DNA of 30,432 bases from assembly GCA_964526735.1 (NCBI GenBank), contig CAZGLO010000044.1, positions 1 through 30,432 of the forward strand. The letters are read 5' to 3'. The position numbers and the translations under genes are program-made. The notes under the pieces are model-generated. The model saw only the letters and a list, made by a program, of their open reading frames with translations, did not search any database and was not told the origin of the DNA. Of the stretch, positions 15,279-23,689 are shown piece by piece. This DNA is from JAAUSY01 sp964526735. GTDB taxonomy: Bacteria; Chloroflexota; Chloroflexia; Chloroflexales; Chloroflexaceae. How positions within the stretch are numbered: the first letter of the stretch is position 1; each line of letters begins with the position of its first letter.

Positions 15279-16139
15279 CTATGTCGCGTGAGTGCCTTTG
15301 CCTTTCACCTGCGACAGCCGGTCGAGCATAATAGCCAGCACCAACACGGCCAACCCAGAGGTGACTGCACGGCCAATATTCATACTCGACACAGCCCCGT
15401 AGATCTCTTGCCCAAGGCCACCACCCGCAATCAAGGCGACGATCACGACCATCGAAAGCGCCAACATCAGCGTTTGGTTCAGCCCGGCCATAATCGTGGG
15501 CAGAGCCAAGGGGAGCTGCACATCGAAGAGCAATTGCATATCGTTGGAGCCAAATGCTCGCCCCGCCTCAACCACATCATGCGGCACCTGGCGAATGCCC
15601 AAGTTGGTCAAGCGTACCATCGGCGGCAAGGCAAAGAAGACCGTGGCGATAGTACCGGGGACTTTGCCAATACCGAAGAACATCACCACCGGAATCAGGT
15701 AGACAAAGGGGTGAATGGTCTGCATGGCGTCGAGGACAGGGCGAACCACACTCTCAATCTTGTCGCTGCGGGCGGCGAGAATGCCAAGGGGGGTGCCAAC
15801 CACCACACAAAAGACAAGCGCAGTCAGAATCATACTCAAGGTGGTCATGGTCAAGTCCCAATAGCCAAGGAACCCAACAATAATAAAGCCAACCGCCGCC
15901 AACGCTGCCATCGGAGCGCGGCCTTTATACCACCCAATTGCCGCAAAAATCAGGACGATGATAGGCCACGGAATTGCTAACAAGAGGGCTTCGGAACTAT
16001 CCAAGACGCCCTCAATGGGCCACTTGATAAGCGTGAATATTGGTTCAGCCGTGACGGTCAGCCAGTCGACCAAATCACTAATCACGCTTCCCAATTCTTT
16101 TCCAAGGGGGTAGAGTTCAAAAAAATCATTAAAATCCAT
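15279..16139 (-). CDS. proW: Glycine betaine/proline ABC transporter permease
   Basis: The membrane channel subunit of the ProU/OpuA-type importer, 286 residues. A polar N-terminus (1-40) leads to about six membrane helices. The cytoplasmic EAA loop that docks on the ATPase is EAGRAFGSNDMQLLFDVQLPL, followed by ALPTIMAGLNQTLMLALSMV, both typical of ProW. TPLGILAARSD and QTIHPFVYLIPVVMFFGIG are further family marks. The ATG at 16139 has GGAGAA in front. It starts 15 bases after the proV stop, so the two are co-translated. Confidence 0.95.
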   Translation of the reverse strand: MDFNDFFELYPLGKELGSVISDLVDWLTVTAEPIFTLIKWPIEGVLDSSEALLLAIPWPIIVLIFAAIGWYKGRAPMAALAAVGFIIVGFLGYWDLTMTTLSMILTALVFCVVVGTPLGILAARSDKIESVVRPVLDAMQTIHPFVYLIPVVMFFGIGKVPGTIATVFFALPPMVRLTNLGIRQVPHDVVEAGRAFGSNDMQLLFDVQLPLALPTIMAGLNQTLMLALSMVVIVALIAGGGLGQEIYGAVSSMNIGRAVTSGLAVLVLAIMLDRLSQVKGKGTHAT

Positions 16140-16154
16140 GGGGTTCTCCGTTCG

Positions 16155-17423
16155 CTATTCAGTTATCATTTCTTTTTCAGGGAGGGTCGTACTACCGTTT
16201 CCGTGCCCATTGCTGCTCGCCTCACCATTTTCCGACTGCTGGGCAAGGCTTGCCAAGATGTCGCGAGGGCGAACAACCCCTTGCAACCGGCCAGCGCGAT
16301 CCGTCACCGCAACCGGCACCCCATTGGCACACAGCGCGTAGATGTCGGAGAGGGAGGTGGACTTGGTGATGCGCGGGATGTCGCGTTCCATCACGTGGTG
16401 CAGTTTATCCACCCCGCCCTGCTTCATCTTCTTCATAAACCGCTGCTTATTGATCAACCCTTCCAACTTCTGCTCGCCATCAACCACATACCACGAGCTG
16501 ACGTGGTCGAATTCATTCATGCGGTTGATTGCCGTCTCAACCGCATCGCGGCCAAGCACCATTACGTCGGCGGGTTGCATCACGAACTCTGCCGTCAGGA
16601 CGCGACCGTGATCGACATCTTGCGTAAAGGCAGCAACGTAGTCGTCGGCGGGCTTGGTGACAATCTCAATCGGCGTGCCGATCTGGACGATTTTGCCGTC
16701 GCGCATCACCACGATATGGTTCCCCACCCGCAAGGCCTCATTCAGGTCGTGGGTAATAAAGACGATGGTCTTTTGCAGCCGCTCTTGCAGCCCAAGCATC
16801 TCGTTCTGCATCTGACGGCGGATGAGGGGGTCAAGCGCGCTAAAGGCCTCGTCCATCAAGAGGATTTCGGGGTCGGTGGCGAGCGCACGGGCCAACCCCA
16901 CACGCTGCTTCATCCCACCACTGAGGTTTTGCGGATATTTGTCGGCCCATTCTTTCAGCCCGACCATATCCAGCGCGCCAATCGCAATATCACGGCGCTC
17001 TGCCGGGTCGACGTCACAGATTTTGAGGCCGTAGGCGACATTCTCTACCACCGTCCAGTGTGGGAAGAGGGCAAAGTGCTGGAAGACCATAGCCATCTTC
17101 GTGCGGCGGATCTCTCGTAGCCGCTCGCGGCTGGCCGTAATAACATCTTCGCCTTCATCGAGGTAGACGTGGCCGGTCGTTGGCTCGATCAGCCGATTGA
17201 GGCAGCGAATCAGCGTTGATTTGCCAGAGCCGGAAAGCCCCATGACCACGCAGATTTCTCCCTGCTGTACCTCAAACGATGCGTTGGCCACACCTACGAC
17301 GTGTCCGGTTTGTTCCAGGATTTGTTCTTTCGTGTATCCTTGCTCAAAGAGCGGGAGTGCCTCTTTGTACGGATTATTCCCGAAGATCACAGAGAGACCT
17401 TCGACACGTAGTTTCGTACTCAT
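16155..17423 (-). CDS. proV: Glycine betaine/proline ABC transporter ATP-binding protein
   Basis: The ATPase of the betaine importer, 422 residues. It has an N-terminal ProV-type extension (LFEQGYTKEQILEQTGHVVG), Walker A GLSGSGKST, Q-loop VFQHFALFPH, signature LSGGMKQRVGLARAL, Walker B ILLMDEAFSALDP and switch His in FITHD. From about residue 275 there are two CBS domains (VSSWYVVDGEQKLEGLINKQ, VPVAVTDRAGRLQGVVRPRD), which in OpuA sense ionic strength or cyclic di-AMP. The last 25 residues are polar. It heads the transporter operon. The ATG at 17423 has only a weak GAAAGAG ribosome-binding site. Confidence 0.95.
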   Translation of the reverse strand: MSTKLRVEGLSVIFGNNPYKEALPLFEQGYTKEQILEQTGHVVGVANASFEVQQGEICVVMGLSGSGKSTLIRCLNRLIEPTTGHVYLDEGEDVITASRERLREIRRTKMAMVFQHFALFPHWTVVENVAYGLKICDVDPAERRDIAIGALDMVGLKEWADKYPQNLSGGMKQRVGLARALATDPEILLMDEAFSALDPLIRRQMQNEMLGLQERLQKTIVFITHDLNEALRVGNHIVVMRDGKIVQIGTPIEIVTKPADDYVAAFTQDVDHGRVLTAEFVMQPADVMVLGRDAVETAINRMNEFDHVSSWYVVDGEQKLEGLINKQRFMKKMKQGGVDKLHHVMERDIPRITKSTSLSDIYALCANGVPVAVTDRAGRLQGVVRPRDILASLAQQSENGEASSNGHGNGSTTLPEKEMITE

Positions 17424-17743
17424 AAACAGACTCTTTCTTTATAAGGGTTTGTATCGAAAAGACAATCGCTGCCTGGCTGCTTGGCCACTTAATAGTTGCT
17501 TTTTTGGCCGGATGTGCTGTGTGGTGGCATGCTGGTTCGATACCCTACGCTGGACGTGGTGGTACCAAGAAATGACGTTGATACTTTCTTATTGTTCGGA
17601 TATCCCCCTTGGAAAGCGATATACTACGTTTGTGTACATTGCCAAATTTCATTCCAAGTTTATGGTCTATGGCTTGGATCATTGTGTTCCGAATGTTTAA
17701 GAAGGTACCTACCTATTGATGATGTTCTGCCTGCTGTTGTTCT
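17424..17743 (-). promoter_or_regulatory. Long untranslated leader of proV
   Basis: If the promoter at 17744-17773 is used, proV has a leader of about 310-320 nt. I see no intact gene in it on either strand and no known riboswitch; in particular the cyclic di-AMP (ydaO) consensus is not apparent. A second, weaker promoter-like pair (TTGTCT, 16 bases, TATAAA; plus 17438-17465) is too close to the ATG to leave room for a ribosome-binding site. Confidence 0.4.
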
Positions 17744-17773
17744 AGTATACCATTATTTTTGCGAAGCGTACAA
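17744..17773 (-). promoter_or_regulatory. Putative promoter of the proVWX operon
   Basis: On the minus strand TTGTAC and TATACT are separated by 18 bases. The -35 box lies immediately after the stop codon of the PAS-STAS gene, so the transporter can be expressed separately from carB and the regulator. Confidence 0.6.
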
Positions 17774-17779
17774 CCCCTG

Positions 17780-19063
17780 TCAAGAATTATTCCCCGCATC
17801 TTCGTTTGTTGAACGGTGGGATGAACCATTCTTTTTCGATGTTTTATTGCGCGAAACACGCTTTGAAAGCGCCTTCATTACTCCCCGCTGAAATTTGGAG
17901 AAGGTACGAATATTGCTCAAATCGACATCAAGATCGACCAGCATCTGTGCGACATCGGGTCGTATGCCGGTCAAGATGACTTCTGCCCCCAACAGGTTGA
18001 CCGCTTGGGCTGCTTCGATGAGGGAGGAAGCCACATAGGTATCTACCACCGGGACGCCGGTAATATCGATGATGGCTGTTGTCGCTCGCCGCTCGGCCAC
18101 GCCCTCCAGCAAGGTCTCTGTCACTTGCCGGGCGCGATTTTCATCGATTTTGCCAATGAGGGGCATGGCCACGACATCATCGTGGAGGGGCATGAGCGGT
18201 GTCCCCAACTGGCGCAGCGTATCTTGCTGCACCTCGATCAGTTGTTCTTTGGTTTCTTGCTGTTCCCGCGCGGCCTGCAACTGGTCGGTCACGTCGCGGA
18301 TAATCCCCGCCCACGCAAAGAAATTGCCATCACGGTCGTAAATCTTAAACCCTGATACCTGGCCCTCAAACGTGGTAGCATCTTTGCGGCGGTAGGTATA
18401 GACCTCCTGCCAGGTATCGTGCTTATCAAATTGCTCTTCGGCCTCGGCAACTTGCTCTGGCGTTGCTGCCATCAGATTGCGGGCATCGCTACCTATCAGC
18501 TCCTCGCCATAGCCGGTCAACTCTTTGAAGGCGGGGTTGGCGTAGATGAGAGACCCCTCCTCATCCACCACCATAATGCCATCAACCGCATACTCTGCCA
18601 GCGACTGGAACAGCAGCAAGGAGGAAGCCTGCTCAGAGACCTCCTCCTGTGTTTGCTTGAGTTGCTTGCGGATTTCGTACAGATCGGCCTCTTCCAGCAT
18701 ATTGGCGACCAAGTCAAGCCCATGCACCCCGCTTGACACGTCCTTGACGAGGCAGGGGGTGAGGGCCGCAAATGTACTTCGCCGCGTGATGGTCAAGAGT
18801 GTGCGGATGTCGTCAAGCGACACGATCTCCCCCACATGTTCGTGGTGTACCGCGTCTGTGAGCGGTTCTGCATTTTGCCGCACGATGGAGTCCCGCAGCT
18901 TGGAGACTATCCGACTCACCAACGCATGCTGCTGATCGGTGGGCAAATAGGCATAGGTGGTATTGCTCAACCGGATGGAAGAAAACAGCGTATCGCGTAT
19001 CTCTTCGGCGTAGAGATCAAAACACCGCAGAAAGTGACGAATTGTATCCTTTGTACTGGCCAT
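17780..19063 (-). CDS. PAS-STAS domain stress regulator (RsbR-like)
   Basis: A 427-residue cytoplasmic signalling protein. The N-terminal helical domain (about 1-140) may be a sensor. The PAS domain (about 150-265) shows YAVDGIMVVDEEGSLIYANPAFKELTGYG and ends with GIIRDVTDQLQAAREQQE, a coiled linker. The STAS domain (about 300-405) has TTAIIDITGVPVVDTYVASSLIEAAQAV and LTGIRPDVAQML, typical of RsbR-type stressosome proteins in which a Thr or Ser is phosphorylated by RsbT. The C-terminal tail is basic and polar. ATG 19063 has GAGGAAAA in front and lies 14 bases after the carB stop, so both share a transcript. No RsbS, RsbT or sigma factor is in the window. Its place just before the betaine transporter suggests a stress link, which is inference. 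Confidence 0.82.
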   Translation of the reverse strand: MASTKDTIRHFLRCFDLYAEEIRDTLFSSIRLSNTTYAYLPTDQQHALVSRIVSKLRDSIVRQNAEPLTDAVHHEHVGEIVSLDDIRTLLTITRRSTFAALTPCLVKDVSSGVHGLDLVANMLEEADLYEIRKQLKQTQEEVSEQASSLLLFQSLAEYAVDGIMVVDEEGSLIYANPAFKELTGYGEELIGSDARNLMAATPEQVAEAEEQFDKHDTWQEVYTYRRKDATTFEGQVSGFKIYDRDGNFFAWAGIIRDVTDQLQAAREQQETKEQLIEVQQDTLRQLGTPLMPLHDDVVAMPLIGKIDENRARQVTETLLEGVAERRATTAIIDITGVPVVDTYVASSLIEAAQAVNLLGAEVILTGIRPDVAQMLVDLDVDLSNIRTFSKFQRGVMKALSKRVSRNKTSKKNGSSHRSTNEDAGNNS

Positions 19064-19077
19064 ATGAGTGTTTTTCC

Positions 19078-22000
19078 TCAATCCTGAAGACTTTTCACCA
19101 TCCAACCACCATCACTCATAGAGCGAATCGCCTGTACTGCTGCCGCAGCGCCAGAAAGGGTGGTGACACACGGGATACCATAGACTAATGCCGCACGTCG
19201 GATGGCTGTTTCGTCAAAAAAGCTTGCTTTGCCCAGCGGAGTATTGACAATCAAGGAGATTTCCCCATTCTTGATGTGGTCAACCACGTTGGGACGGCCT
19301 TCGTTTACCTTGTAGACGGTATGTACCTCAAGGTCGTTTGAGCGTAAGAGCGCAGCAGTTCCGCCGGTGGCGTAGAGCGTAAAGCCAAGCGCGGCAAGTT
19401 CCTTCGCAATGGGCACTAACATTGCTTTGTCATTGTCGTTGACACTCAGAAACGCATTGCCCTTCAGCGGGAAATGGTGCCGACACCCAAGCTGTGCCTT
19501 CGCAAAGGCCTCGCCAAACGTTGTGCCACTGCCCATCGCCTCGCCAGTCGAGCGCATCTCTGGCCCAAGCAGCGAGTCGACGCCCGGGAAGCGCGCCCAT
19601 GGCAAAACCACCTCCTTGACGTGATACTCGGTTGGTTTGTCGGTGGTTTGCGGGGGGATATTGGCCGTCAGCGAGGCGAGTGTTACATCGCTTTCCTGCG
19701 TGGGGTCAGACTTGACCGCCATCGCCTGTGCGGCGATCTGCGCCCACGGCACGCGCATCGCCTTCGATACGAATGGAACGGTTCGGCTGGCGCGCGGGTT
19801 GACCTCCAACACGTAGACGACCCCGTTTTTGGTCGCGTACTGGATATTGAGCAGCCCCACCACGCCGAGCGCGCGGGCCAACCGGATGGTATACTCCCGC
19901 ATAGTCTCGACGTGCTCTGGCGGAACCATGTAGGTGGGGATAACACATGCGCTATCACCGCTATGCACCCCGGCAAGCTCAATCTGCTCCATAATGCCCG
20001 AAATGACGACCAATTCGCCATCGCTCACCGCATCAACATCGATCTCAAAGGCATCTTCAAGGAAACGGTCGATCAGGACGGGGTATTCGGGCGATGCATC
20101 AACCGCCTCACGCATATACCGCTCAAGGCTGTCCTCGTCGTAGACAATCGCCATTGCGCGGCCACCAAGCACATATGAAGGGCGCACGACGACGGGGTAG
20201 CCGATGCGCTGTGCCACCTCTCGCGCCTCTTCCCACGATGTCGCACTGCCGTGCTCGGGAGTGGGGATATTCAGCTCGTCAAGCAGGGCACCAAAGCGGT
20301 CACGATCCTCCGCTAAGTCAATCGCATCAGGAGTGGTGCCCCAAATCGGCACGCCCATCGCCTCCAATGCGCGGGCCAGTTTGAGCGGTGTCTGCCCGCC
20401 AAATTGCACAAACACACCCACGGGCTTCTCAATCTCGACAATGTTGAGGACATTCTCTAGCGTGAGCGGCTCAAAGTAGAGCCGGTCGGCGGTATCGTAG
20501 TCGGTTGAGACCGTCTCCGGGTTGCAGTTGACCATAATGGTCTCATAGCCAAGCTTACGCAGCCCAAACACCGCGTGGCAGCAGCAGTAGTCAAACTCAA
20601 TCCCCTGGCCAATGCGATTGGGGCCACTGCCCAAGATCAAGACCTTTTTGCGGTTGGAGGGGTTGGTCTCATCTTCGCTCTCGTAGGAAGAGTAGAAATA
20701 GGGCGTGTAGGCCGGGAATTCAGCCGCACACGTGTCTACGCAGTGGAACGTTGCAGCAATACGGTGCTCTATGCGCTTGGCCCGCACTGCCATCTCCGCC
20801 GCGTTGAGGGGCGAACGGAGGCGAGTGGCTTGAGTGGTTTCCGGCTGGAACGGGTTGGGAATGTCAGGGCGGACTTGGAGCAGATGCGCCAACTGCACAT
20901 CGCTGTAGCCCATGCGCTTGGCCTGCCGCAGGAGGTCGGGGGGGACGGTATCAAGGTTGAACGCGCGGAGCCGCCCCTCCAAATTGAGCATGCTCTCAAA
21001 CTGGCTCAGGAACCACGGGTCAATCTTGGTCAGGTTTGCCACCTGCTCAATCGTCATCCCGCTTTGGAGTGCATAGCGAACGTAGAAATAGCGTTCGGGA
21101 GTGGGGGTGATGAGCCGTTCGCGGAGCCGATCTTGGTTGATGGCATCTTTACCATCCGCGCCCCACCCCGTATGCCCCTGCTCAAGCGACCGCCATGCCT
21201 TCTGAAAGGCTTCGGCAAAGGTACGACCAATCGCCATTACCTCGCCCACGCTCTTCATTTGCGTGCCCAGGACGGGGTCAGACTCGGCAAATTTCTCAAA
21301 CGTCCAGCGCGGTATCTTGACAACGACATAATCAAGCGTTGGCTCAAAGCTGGCCGGAGTCTCACGGGTAATGTCGTTGGGTAGCTCATCAAGTGTGTAG
21401 CCCACGGCAAGTTTAGCGGCGATTTTGGCGATGGGGAAGCCGGTCGCCTTACTTGCCAATGCACTACTGCGGCTGACACGGGGGTTCATCTCAATGACGT
21501 AAATACGGCCATCATCCGGGCGGACGGCAAATTGCACATTACTGCCGCCCGTCTCCACGCCAACCGCCCGCAATACCGCCAACCCCATATCACGCATTTG
21601 CTGATATTCGCGGTCGGTGAGGGTCATGGCAGGGGCAACGGTGACACTATCGCCCGTGTGGACGCCCATGGGGTCGATATTTTCGATACTACAGATGATC
21701 ACGCTATTGTCAGCGCAATCGCGCATCACCTCAAGCTCAAACTCCTTCCACCCCAACATGCTCTCTTCAATCAGGGCTTGGTGGGTCGGAGATGCATCAA
21801 GCGCATTCTGCACAATCGTGCGGAAATCTTCAATGTTGTAGGCTGTGCCGCCGCCTTCGCCGCCTAACGTGAATGAGGGGCGGATGATGGCGGGAAAGCC
21901 CGTCTCCGTGACAATCTCAAGCGCTTCATCTATTGAGTGGGCGATGCCGCTGCGGGCGACCAATAACCCAATTTCAAGCATCTTCTCCTTGAAACGGTGG

Positions 22001-22386
22001 CGATCTTCGGCGATATCGACCGCCTCCGCGGACGCTCCAATCAGCTCGACGTTGTAGCGCTCTAAGACGCCTGCTTTATGTAGGTCAACGGCCAAATTGA
22101 GGCCAGTTTGCCCGCCAACAGTGGGAAGAAGTGCATCAGGACACTCCTTGGCGATGATACGTTCAAGGCTTTCAACCGTCAGCGGCTCTATGTAGGTGGC
22201 GTCGGCAAGCTCCGGGTCGGTCATGATCGTTGCCGGGTTGGAGTTGACCAATACTACGCGATATTGCTCTTCGCGGAGCGCTTTACACGCCTGCGCGCCG
22301 GAGTAGTCGAATTCACATGCCTGCCCAATGACAATTGGGCCTGATCCAACGATGAGAATAGTGTGCAGATCTGTCCGTTTCGGCAT
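19078..22386 (-). CDS. carB: Carbamoyl-phosphate synthase large subunit
   Basis: CarB makes carbamoyl phosphate from bicarbonate, ammonia (from CarA) and two ATP, feeding pyrimidine and arginine synthesis. The 1102 residues contain two ATP-grasp halves. The first begins GSGPIVIGQACEFDYSGAQA with NSNPATIMTDPE and NVQFAVRPDDGRIYVIEMNPRVSRSSALASK. The second begins GSGPNRIGQGIEFDYCCCHA with NCNPETVSTDYD and EVNPRASRTVPFVSK. The C-terminal MGS-like allosteric domain (GFTLYATGGTAALL, PCVTTLSGAAAAVQAI) is present. CarA is not next to it in this window. The ATG at 22386 has GAGGG about 11 bases upstream. It is the first gene of the leftward block. Confidence 0.97.
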   Translation of the reverse strand: MPKRTDLHTILIVGSGPIVIGQACEFDYSGAQACKALREEQYRVVLVNSNPATIMTDPELADATYIEPLTVESLERIIAKECPDALLPTVGGQTGLNLAVDLHKAGVLERYNVELIGASAEAVDIAEDRHRFKEKMLEIGLLVARSGIAHSIDEALEIVTETGFPAIIRPSFTLGGEGGGTAYNIEDFRTIVQNALDASPTHQALIEESMLGWKEFELEVMRDCADNSVIICSIENIDPMGVHTGDSVTVAPAMTLTDREYQQMRDMGLAVLRAVGVETGGSNVQFAVRPDDGRIYVIEMNPRVSRSSALASKATGFPIAKIAAKLAVGYTLDELPNDITRETPASFEPTLDYVVVKIPRWTFEKFAESDPVLGTQMKSVGEVMAIGRTFAEAFQKAWRSLEQGHTGWGADGKDAINQDRLRERLITPTPERYFYVRYALQSGMTIEQVANLTKIDPWFLSQFESMLNLEGRLRAFNLDTVPPDLLRQAKRMGYSDVQLAHLLQVRPDIPNPFQPETTQATRLRSPLNAAEMAVRAKRIEHRIAATFHCVDTCAAEFPAYTPYFYSSYESEDETNPSNRKKVLILGSGPNRIGQGIEFDYCCCHAVFGLRKLGYETIMVNCNPETVSTDYDTADRLYFEPLTLENVLNIVEIEKPVGVFVQFGGQTPLKLARALEAMGVPIWGTTPDAIDLAEDRDRFGALLDELNIPTPEHGSATSWEEAREVAQRIGYPVVVRPSYVLGGRAMAIVYDEDSLERYMREAVDASPEYPVLIDRFLEDAFEIDVDAVSDGELVVISGIMEQIELAGVHSGDSACVIPTYMVPPEHVETMREYTIRLARALGVVGLLNIQYATKNGVVYVLEVNPRASRTVPFVSKAMRVPWAQIAAQAMAVKSDPTQESDVTLASLTANIPPQTTDKPTEYHVKEVVLPWARFPGVDSLLGPEMRSTGEAMGSGTTFGEAFAKAQLGCRHHFPLKGNAFLSVNDNDKAMLVPIAKELAALGFTLYATGGTAALLRSNDLEVHTVYKVNEGRPNVVDHIKNGEISLIVNTPLGKASFFDETAIRRAALVYGIPCVTTLSGAAAAVQAIRSMSDGGWMVKSLQD

Positions 22387-22714
22387 CAGTCGTGGATTCC
22401 CTCTATGTGATTACATATGTTATGGTCTGTTGAGTAACAACCACCCGCAGGCGGTCGCACGCCGCCATCTCTGCGAATTCTGGCAACGAAAGCACGGCTT
22501 TGGCGGCCCATTGAATTAAGCGCAGGGGACTGCGCCCTCCTCACTTTTGTGCTAAGGTTATGCAGTTGATATTTATCGAACAGTGCGGTATCATAAACAT
22601 ATTACGGCTCGGATCGAGCCTTCAGGACGAAACGTGCGCCAATAGGCGGAGCGTGTCCTGAGAAGCTGTCTGCTTTAGCTGACAGAGTGATCACTGAAGA
22701 GTATAACATACTCC
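22387..22714. other. Stretch without a gene upstream of carB
   Basis: No coding gene is supported. It holds short GC-rich inverted repeats: GCGCAG/CTGCGC around GGGA (22520-22535) and GGCTCG/CGAGCC near 22605. No convincing carB promoter or pyrimidine attenuator was found. Confidence 0.4.
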
Positions 22715-22897
22715 CTTTGACCATGTGGGATAGGTGGTTTTCGTGGATTTCTCCGGTCGTCATATCGGTTGCCTCATAGGCCAGTTGGAAGACCTGTTCC
22801 AGATAGAGCCAATCCGTATAATCAGCAGGCTGCTGATGGTGCGTTCCTCGTCGTATTGCAGCGTTGGTTGGTTGTCTTTGACCGTCCAATCGCTACC
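22715..22897 (-). pseudogene. Degraded ISAs1-family transposase fragment
   Basis: Two overlapping frames each hold a piece of an ISAs1 transposase. One has GSDWTVKDNQPTL, which corresponds to the conserved VVKENQPTL block of the copies in this window. The other has ADYTDWLYLEQVFQL followed by TGEI, which matches the family's DYLDWPxxxQVFRL...TG region. A frameshift near 22820 and an internal deletion separate them. No terminal repeats were recognised, and this copy is older and different in sequence from the two others. It abuts the terminator of the PASTA gene. Confidence 0.55.
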
Positions 22898-22902
22898 ATA
22901 AG

Positions 22903-22942
22903 GTAAAAAACAACCGTTCACTGCTTTGGAAACAGTGAACGG
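22903..22942 (-). terminator. Strong terminator of the PASTA lipoprotein gene
   Basis: A perfect 10-bp stem CCGTTCACTG (22914-22923) with CAGTGAACGG (22933-22942) lies 30 bases past the stop codon. On the minus strand it is followed by TTGTTTTTT. On the plus strand it is followed by TGTTTTC, so it may work both ways. Confidence 0.88.
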
Positions 22943-22971
22943 TGTTTTCTTGCCTTTGAGATTATTTAAAC

Positions 22972-23607
22972 TTACCACCGTAGTCTCACACCATCTTCAC
23001 TGCTACCCGGGCTACACCCCTCCCAGATGATGCCTGTTACTTCAGAGCCGGGGCTTACCTCCTCACCAGGGCCGGGTCTAGTACCCTGAACATAGCCAGC
23101 TGGATATCTTCCATCACATAAAATTTCCTTCATAAGAACGAACCCCTTCGCCTCCAGTATCGCTTTTGCCTCATCCTTGTGCATCCCAATCACGTCCGGC
23201 ACAACCACACCCTGGCACATATTAAGCACCACACGTCCATTTGCATCGTATGGTGTGCCTCCAGCGGGGTATTGGCTCACGACGGTGTAGGGATCGCACC
23301 CAGCCTGCTGCGTGAACTCTATACGCACCTGGCTAAACCCCGCGCTCCGCAGTGTCTCCTCTGCATAGCTAGAGACCATCCCGACGACGTCGGGGACGGT
23401 GAGACCCACAGGCGGCGTGTTGGTGGGCGGCGGCAGCGGCGTAGTGGGGATAGGTGTGGGTGGCACAGGCGTAGTGGGGATAGGCGTGGGTTCCTCCGTC
23501 GGCGTCGGTGTATCAGGCCTAGGCTCTGGCGGTGAGCAGGCCAAGAGCAATAGCATGAGGCTCACGGCGAGTGCCTCAAACAACGTGGTATACTGCGTCT
23601 GGTTCAT
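22972..23607 (-). CDS. Lipoprotein with two PASTA domains
   Basis: A 211-residue exported lipoprotein. The signal peptide ends at the lipobox cysteine (residue 24, LLLLAC). Residues 25-68 form a Pro/Thr linker with a 10-residue repeat (PIPTTPxPPT). Two PASTA domains follow, starting VPDVVGM (about 71) and VPDVIGM (about 136). PASTA domains usually bind peptidoglycan stem peptides and are found outside PknB/Stk1 kinases and on penicillin-binding proteins; here no kinase or transpeptidase is attached. Four cysteines in the PASTA region and after could form disulfides. GGAGG lies 6 bases before the ATG. The gene sits alone between ISAs1 remnants. Confidence 0.85.
   Translation of the reverse strand: MNQTQYTTLFEALAVSLMLLLLACSPPEPRPDTPTPTEEPTPIPTTPVPPTPIPTTPLPPPTNTPPVGLTVPDVVGMVSSYAEETLRSAGFSQVRIEFTQQAGCDPYTVVSQYPAGGTPYDANGRVVLNMCQGVVVPDVIGMHKDEAKAILEAKGFVLMKEILCDGRYPAGYVQGTRPGPGEEVSPGSEVTGIIWEGCSPGSSEDGVRLRW
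23438..23490 (-). repeat. 30-base tandem repeat coding for the Pro/Thr linker
   Basis: A 23-base word (GGCGTAGTGGGGATAGG then T or C GTGGG, plus strand) occurs at 23438-23460 and 23468-23490, a 30-base period that encodes the linker repeat of the PASTA lipoprotein. Confidence 0.7.
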
Positions 23608-23689
23608 AGGGTTCCTCCAAACGTATCTGGCGATGTTTTTGGAATGATACTCTATGAACCGAACTTTGATGTAGCCCTAGTTTTCGTGG

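Noticed and set aside
22760..22978. A 72-codon minus-strand frame read as an independent small gene
   Set aside because: It crosses the PASTA terminator and overlaps the end of the PASTA gene. Its only recognisable part (VKDNQPTL) belongs to the ISAs1 relic.
23438..23490. CRISPR-like direct repeats
   Set aside because: There are only two units at a 30-base period, in frame within a Pro/Thr linker. The same holds for the linkers at 13540-13620 and 30055-30080. No CRISPR array is in the window.
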